This document shows, in pieces, positions 6,408 through 10,086 of a DNA stretch of 10,086 nucleotides. Source of the stretch: an uncultured Ilumatobacter sp. (GTDB lineage: Bacteria; Actinomycetota; Acidimicrobiia; Acidimicrobiales; Ilumatobacteraceae). Location: assembly GCA_937891565.1 (NCBI GenBank), contig CALAHA010000020.1, positions 1-10,086 on the forward strand. Reading direction: 5' to 3'. The notes beneath the pieces were generated by a model. That model did not search any database and was not told the origin of the DNA. It worked only from the letters and a program-made list of their open reading frames with translations. Numbering within the stretch: the first letter of the stretch is position 1; each line of letters opens with the position of its first letter. Made by a program: the position numbers and the translations under genes.

Positions 6408-7621
6408 CACGTACCGCATGGTTCAACTGCCACGCCGGTGTGGCCGGCGACATGGTGATGGCCGCGCTGGTCGATGCCGGTGCTGACACCGACACGATCG
6501 CCGACACGATCGCCGGGCTCGGCGTCGATGGCTACGCGATGTTCTTTGAGCGCGTCCAGCGATGCGGGGTCGGCGCGACATGGGCAAACATCGTCACGCA
6601 CGACGAGCTGCACGCACATGACACTGAGCACTCAGGCGATGCGGCGCCACATGTCCATCGCCCTGCGAGCGAAATCTTGGCACTCCTCGACACAGCCGAC
6701 CTGCCCGACCGGGTGCGGGCGCGGGCGCGCTCCGTCTTCGAACGGTTGGCTGCAGTCGAAGGTGCGATTCACGGCATCGATCCGGCCGACGTCGAGCTGC
6801 ACGAGGTGGGCGCGCTCGACTCGATCATCGACGTCGTCGGCGTCTGCGCCGCACTCGAATCGTTGGGCATCGAACGTGTCGTGTGCTCGTCGATTGGCCT
6901 CGGCAGCGGCATCGTGCAAACAGCACACGGAGCGCTCCCCCACCCGGCCCCGGCAACAATCGCGCTGCTCACCGAGGCTGGCGCCCTGACGCACGGCTTA
7001 CCAATGACGCTCGAAACCGCGACGCCGACAGGCGCTGCATTAATGACGACCTTGGCAGCCGAGTTCGGCCCGATGCCCTCCGGAACTCCACGGAGCGTCG
7101 GCTACGGCGCGGGAACCGCCGATCCGCCCGGACGCGCCAACGTCGTCCAAGTCACGATCGTCGACGCCGCGGCGTCGCTCGGTGCTGGCGATGGCGCCCC
7201 AATCGTGCAGCTCGACGTGAACGTCGACGACGTGTCTGGCGAGGTCATTGCCCACACCATCGATCGGCTCCTCGCGGCGGGCGCCCACGACGCGTGGGCC
7301 ACGCCGATTGTCATGAAGAAGGGCCGGCCCGCCCACACCGTCAGTGCGTTGTGCGAGCCCACGATGCGCGACGCAATACGCGACGTGCTGGTCCGTGAAA
7401 CCGGTTCGCTCGGGGTGCGTGCCACGTCGCTCGTGCGTTGGCCGCAGCAACGCGAGATGACCAGCGTCGAGATCGACGGTCACACGATTGGGCTCAAAAT
7501 CGCGGCGCACCGCACCAAGGTCGAGTTCGACGATGCCGCGCGCGCTGCCGAATCGCTCGGCATCCCGGTTCGCATCGTGATTGAACGCGCCCTAGCGGCC
7601 GCCGAACACCTCGCTCCGTGA
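6404..7621 (+). CDS. larC: LarC, nickel insertion protein of NPN cofactor synthesis
   Basis: A 405-residue LarC, the CTP-dependent cyclometallase that puts nickel into the pincer nucleotide. The GTG at 6404 overlaps the larB stop (GTGA), which places the start. The LarC1 half opens with 'NCHAGVAGDMVMAAL' (8-22), followed by a His-rich segment ('THDELHAHDTEHSGDAAPHVH', within 65-85), a plausible metal-binding stretch. It then has 'ELHEVGALDSIIDVVG' (131-146), 'LPHPAPATIALL' (178-189) and 'ETATPTGAALM' (204-214). The LarC2 half (about 265-405) has 'NVDDVSGE' (273-280) and 'MKKGRPAH' (304-311), and ends in a ferredoxin-like region. Both halves are one continuous frame, unlike the L. plantarum gene, which needs a ribosomal frameshift. 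No larE or larA-type gene lies in the window, so the cofactor user must be encoded elsewhere. Confidence 0.92.
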   Translation: MTRTAWFNCHAGVAGDMVMAALVDAGADTDTIADTIAGLGVDGYAMFFERVQRCGVGATWANIVTHDELHAHDTEHSGDAAPHVHRPASEILALLDTADLPDRVRARARSVFERLAAVEGAIHGIDPADVELHEVGALDSIIDVVGVCAALESLGIERVVCSSIGLGSGIVQTAHGALPHPAPATIALLTEAGALTHGLPMTLETATPTGAALMTTLAAEFGPMPSGTPRSVGYGAGTADPPGRANVVQVTIVDAAASLGAGDGAPIVQLDVNVDDVSGEVIAHTIDRLLAAGAHDAWATPIVMKKGRPAHTVSALCEPTMRDAIRDVLVRETGSLGVRATSLVRWPQQREMTSVEIDGHTIGLKIAAHRTKVEFDDAARAAESLGIPVRIVIERALAAAEHLAP

Positions 7622-7653
7622 TCAGGACCATCTGATAGGCGCGATCGCAGTGA

Positions 7654-7668
7654 GCCACCTGGAGTGGC
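7654..7668. terminator. Small hairpin between convergent larC and the thioredoxin lipoprotein gene
   Basis: GCCAC (7654-7658) and GTGGC (7664-7668) pair across a 5-nt loop in the 99-bp gap between convergent genes. A 5-bp stem with no U-tract is weak, but the place suits a two-way terminator. The gap also holds a near-tandem repeat of GGCGACGAAC (7680-7689, 7691-7700). I see no gene in it. Confidence 0.25.
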
Positions 7669-7720
7669 GTCTGCCCAATGGCGACGAACGGGCGACGAAC
7701 TGCTTGCCCAGCTTTAGTGG

Positions 7721-8416
7721 TTACACGGTGAAGAGTGCGGCGTTGATCCATTCGAGGATCTGATCGGCCGGTTGGCTCCCGCCCTTACGGGCGTTGACGG
7801 TGCCGTCAGCGTTCAGCATCACGGTGAATGGGAAGCCCGTGCCGCCGTAGAGCTGAATGGCTTCGGAGTCGGCCGTGTCGGCAAGCATCGGCCAGGCCCA
7901 ATTCTTCTCGACGACCCAGCTCGACGGTGGGAAGTTGTCACGATCGTCCTGCACCGCGGTGCTGACACCGATGATGTTGAGATTGTCCGGCAGGTCGCCG
8001 CGGTCGCTCAGCGTCAAAATCTCAGGGATTTCGTCGTTGCAGTGTGGGCACCAGTGAGCAAGGAACACGAGCATCGTCGGCCCATCGGTCGGCCCACCGA
8101 TCGACACCTCGGTGCCGTCGAAGCTGGCACCGGTGATGACCGGCGCCACGGAACCGACCGACGCGTCGTTGTTCGGATCTTCGAGTGGCGGCAGGGCCTC
8201 GCCGGTGACGGTCAACGATGCGGAGTTCTCGAGGATCGCTACCGCGGCCACGGCCGGCTCCGTCGTTGCCGTTTCAGTGGCGGCTTCGCCGGCTTCAGTG
8301 GCGGCTGACGGGATGGCCGCGTCTGAGGCTTCGTCGCTGCCTCCGCACGCCGTCAACGCAAGCAGGGCGCTTGCCGCGAGTGCGGCTACAAATCGGTTGC
8401 GGATCGGTGTTGTCAT
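7721..8416 (-). CDS. Exported thioredoxin-fold lipoprotein with CPHC active site (TlpA/ResA-like)
   Basis: A 231-residue protein with an N-terminal lipoprotein signal: basic 'IRNR', a hydrophobic core (about 9-20) and the lipobox 'LTAC' with C24 as the lipidated residue. A low-complexity Ala/Thr/Glu tether (about 28-60) leads to a TlpA/redoxin domain (about 90-228). This has the redox pair in 'FLAHWCPHCNDEIPEI' (C123, C126) and the cis-proline loop 'GTGFPFTVM' (P196), then 'LNADGTV'. It should sit on the outer face of the cytoplasmic membrane and exchange disulfides or electrons with extracytoplasmic proteins. CPHC is the classical DsbA dipeptide context, while TlpA and ResA proteins mostly have CxPC, so an oxidising or isomerising role is possible. 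The start at 8416 has a good GAGGAG site. Partners such as a DsbD/CcdA membrane donor are not in the window. Confidence 0.88.
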   Translation of the reverse strand: MTTPIRNRFVAALAASALLALTACGGSDEASDAAIPSAATEAGEAATETATTEPAVAAVAILENSASLTVTGEALPPLEDPNNDASVGSVAPVITGASFDGTEVSIGGPTDGPTMLVFLAHWCPHCNDEIPEILTLSDRGDLPDNLNIIGVSTAVQDDRDNFPPSSWVVEKNWAWPMLADTADSEAIQLYGGTGFPFTVMLNADGTVNARKGGSQPADQILEWINAALFTV

Positions 8417-8421
8417 AGGGG

Positions 8422-8427
8422 CTCCTC
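8422..8427 (-). promoter_or_regulatory. Shine-Dalgarno site of the thioredoxin-fold lipoprotein
   Basis: GAGGAG on the minus strand, 5 nt before the ATG at 8416. It supports that start and hence the intact lipoprotein signal peptide. Confidence 0.7.
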
Positions 8428-8501
8428 ATAATCCGACGTGGTGATCGGCGTAGTTCTCCATTTAGTTTGCTCTACAGAAGGCGTTCCTCCTCGGCACGGG
8501 C

Positions 8502-8556
8502 CAGCTTTCACAGCTGTCGAGATCGAGTCGGTTGTCGCGGCGACGGATAGCGTCGC
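8502..8556. promoter_or_regulatory. Two inverted repeats in the divergent gap before the membrane protein gene
   Basis: The 157-bp gap between divergent genes holds CAGCT-ttcac-AGCTG (8502-8516) and GCGACG-gatag-CGTCGC (8540-8556). The second would form a 6-bp GC hairpin 7 nt before the GGAG site of the membrane protein gene, where it could be part of the leader or an operator. Both are short, and GC-rich DNA yields such repeats by chance. I could not assign a convincing promoter in either direction. Confidence 0.2.
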
Positions 8557-8573
8557 GGACGATGGAGATTGAC

Positions 8574-10086
8574 ATGGCAGGAGCATTGCGCGATCTGCGT
8601 CGCACTCGCCAGAGTCGTCGGCTTGGCGATGCCGAATGGTTCGATGTCGCCTATCGCGTGTACCTGTTCGCACTCGTCGGTCTGACTGGCGTCGTTCTCG
8701 CTTCCGATGCGATCGACGGAGTGGTCGGCGACGGCATCAAGACCTCGGACTTGTTGGCACGGGGCCCGTCGATCGTCGGCCTCATCGTGATGGTGGCCTT
8801 CGGCCTGGGCCTGCGAAGCGGGGCCGATGGCGGGCCCGTTGCGATCGAAGTGGCCGACATCCGCCACGTCCTTCTCTCACCGATCAACCGACGACGCGCA
8901 CTACTGCGCCCGGTCGGCCAGCGAATCCGATCCGTCACGTTCTCCTTCGCAATGGCGACCGCCGTGCTCGGGCAGTTCGTCGCCCGAGAGGTCGAAGGAT
9001 CGCGAGCAGCATGGGCTGCTGCTGGTGCGCTCTTCGGTGCCGTGACGGGCGCCGTGTTCGTGGCGTCGGCCGTGATTGCACACGTCATCCGTTTGCCGCG
9101 TTGGGCAGCCACCGCAATCGCAGCGGTTGGCCTTGCTTGGCAGGGCGCCGCCGCCTGGATCAATTGGAACGGCCCGAGTAACAGTCCGCTGCGTTTCGGC
9201 CCTGCCAACCTCGACGGAAGCCTTGCCTTCTGGGGGATCCGACAGCAGGGCATCGACGTCGTTGCGATCGCCGTCACACTTGCAGCAATTGTGCTTTCAC
9301 TCGCACTCTGTGGCGGGCTGCGCATCGAACCGCTGGCGCGCCGTGGCTCACTCGTCACACAACTCCGCTTCGCAGCGACCGTGCAAGACCTACGGACCGT
9401 CGTGATGCTGCGCCGCCAATTGCGCGCTGAAACGCTCCGGTCGACACCGTGGGGCGGCTCGCCACGGACACCCATCAGCGAACGCCGTGGCTCCCATGGT
9501 TCGGTCCGTTCCATGATCTGGCGACGCGGATTCAGGTCGCTTCGGCGGCTGCCGGCATCGCGGCTCGCGCGCATTGCGAGCCTCGCAATAGTTGGCGGCG
9601 TCTGCGCATCGCTCGCGGCCAGTTCCAGCCTGCTGTTCCTCCTCGGGACACTCGCTGCCCTGTTCCTGCTCGGCATGGAAGCCATCGAACCGTTGTCGCA
9701 AGAGATCGACCGACCCGACATCACCGACGGGCTCCCGATCGAACGGGGCCAACTCTTTGCCCACCACCTCGTTGCTCCGGCAGCGCTCCTCGCGGTGGCC
9801 GCGTTCCTCGGCGCCACTGCTGCATCGATCCTCGAGCCGAGCCACGCCGCAGCGGCGTTTGCCATCGCATTGCCGGCTACCCTCGCCGGCGCTATTGGCC
9901 CCGTGGCCGGCGCTGTGCTCGACGCGCCGACCCCGATCGCTGTCGCCGACACGAACATCATGGGCACGCCTCGCGACACCGAGCAATCGTTCGTCCCACC
10001 CGAGTTCGCCGGCTTCAGCAACGCATTCTCGACCTTCTTACCAATCATTCTCACCAGCCTTGGTCTCGTCCCGATCGTCGCGATGC
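8574..10086 (+). CDS. Large multipass membrane protein, probable ABC-exporter permease (3' end cut by window)
   Basis: The frame opens at ATG 8574, 6 nt after a GGAG site (8564-8567), and runs off the right edge after 504 codons with no stop. An in-frame ATG at 8562 is possible but would sit on the ribosome-binding site. Hydrophobic segments likely to span the membrane lie at about 28-45, 65-82, 120-136, 147-171, 178-196, 226-247, 335-367, 398-418 and 424-448, with another starting near 485. A basic cytoplasmic stretch 'SPINRRRALLRP' (102-113) and a long Arg-rich loop (about 250-332) separate them. The segment 'EVADIRHVLLSPINRRRALL' resembles permease subunits of bacterial ABC exporters whose ATPase is a separate gene. 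No Walker motifs are present. I infer an export permease; the substrate is unknown and an ATPase gene would be expected beyond the right edge. Confidence 0.65.
   Translation, partial: MAGALRDLRRTRQSRRLGDAEWFDVAYRVYLFALVGLTGVVLASDAIDGVVGDGIKTSDLLARGPSIVGLIVMVAFGLGLRSGADGGPVAIEVADIRHVLLSPINRRRALLRPVGQRIRSVTFSFAMATAVLGQFVAREVEGSRAAWAAAGALFGAVTGAVFVASAVIAHVIRLPRWAATAIAAVGLAWQGAAAWINWNGPSNSPLRFGPANLDGSLAFWGIRQQGIDVVAIAVTLAAIVLSLALCGGLRIEPLARRGSLVTQLRFAATVQDLRTVVMLRRQLRAETLRSTPWGGSPRTPISERRGSHGSVRSMIWRRGFRSLRRLPASRLARIASLAIVGGVCASLAASSSLLFLLGTLAALFLLGMEAIEPLSQEIDRPDITDGLPIERGQLFAHHLVAPAALLAVAAFLGATAASILEPSHAAAAFAIALPATLAGAIGPVAGAVLDAPTPIAVADTNIMGTPRDTEQSFVPPEFAGFSNAFSTFLPIILTSLGLVPIVAM

Noticed and set aside
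7680..7700. Near-tandem GGCGACGAAC repeat as a possible mobile-element or attachment site
   Set aside because: It is only two 10-bp copies, with no integrase or transposase nearby and no matching copy seen elsewhere in the window.
8651..10054. A 467-codon open frame on the minus strand opposite the membrane protein gene
   Set aside because: It is rich in Arg, Ser, Ala and Pro with no recognisable motif, as expected for the antisense of a GC-rich gene. The plus-strand frame has clear membrane segments and a ribosome-binding site.

Overview
The window is GC-rich, with dense short-gapped genes on both strands, GTG starts, weak Shine-Dalgarno sites and strongly G/C-biased third codon positions. 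This points to a high-GC actinobacterium. The flavour of the proteins (GcvT paralogue, Ala-rich multipass exporter, TlpA-like lipoprotein with a CPHC site) leans towards Acidimicrobiia, which is an inference. No tRNA, rRNA, CRISPR array, insertion sequence or phage gene is visible, and both ends cut through genes.

Left part (1-3667). A GcvT-family folate-dependent methyl/aminomethyl transferase runs leftward and is cut at its C-terminus by the window edge. It faces a divergent TetR/BetI-type regulator across 53 bp that hold an 11-bp palindrome. The regulator converges with a GabD1-like aldehyde dehydrogenase. Their ends are separated by a perfect 11-bp inverted repeat whose centre is the dehydrogenase stop codon, a probable two-way terminator. 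Upstream of the dehydrogenase lies about 300 bp of coding-looking sequence whose reading frame jumps twice, probably a decayed small gene of unknown family.

Middle part (3668-7621). A short-chain dehydrogenase/reductase and prephenate dehydratase (pheA, last step towards phenylpyruvate and phenylalanine) run leftward. Divergent from pheA is a tight larB-larC pair with a 4-nt overlap. These encode the carboxylase/hydrolase and the nickel insertase of nickel-pincer nucleotide (NPN) cofactor synthesis. The third enzyme (LarE) and any cofactor user (LarA-type racemase or epimerase) are not in the window.

Right part (7622-10086). A secreted thioredoxin-fold lipoprotein with a CPHC active site runs leftward and converges with larC. 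Divergent from it is a large multipass membrane protein, probably an ABC-exporter permease, cut by the right edge.

Most of this is ordinary housekeeping and catabolic content. The items most worth a second look are the frame-broken gene at 3268-3574, the stop-codon-centred hairpin at 1842-1864, the palindrome in the GcvT/TetR gap, and the DsbA-type CPHC motif on a TlpA-like scaffold. I saw no convincing new multi-gene system.
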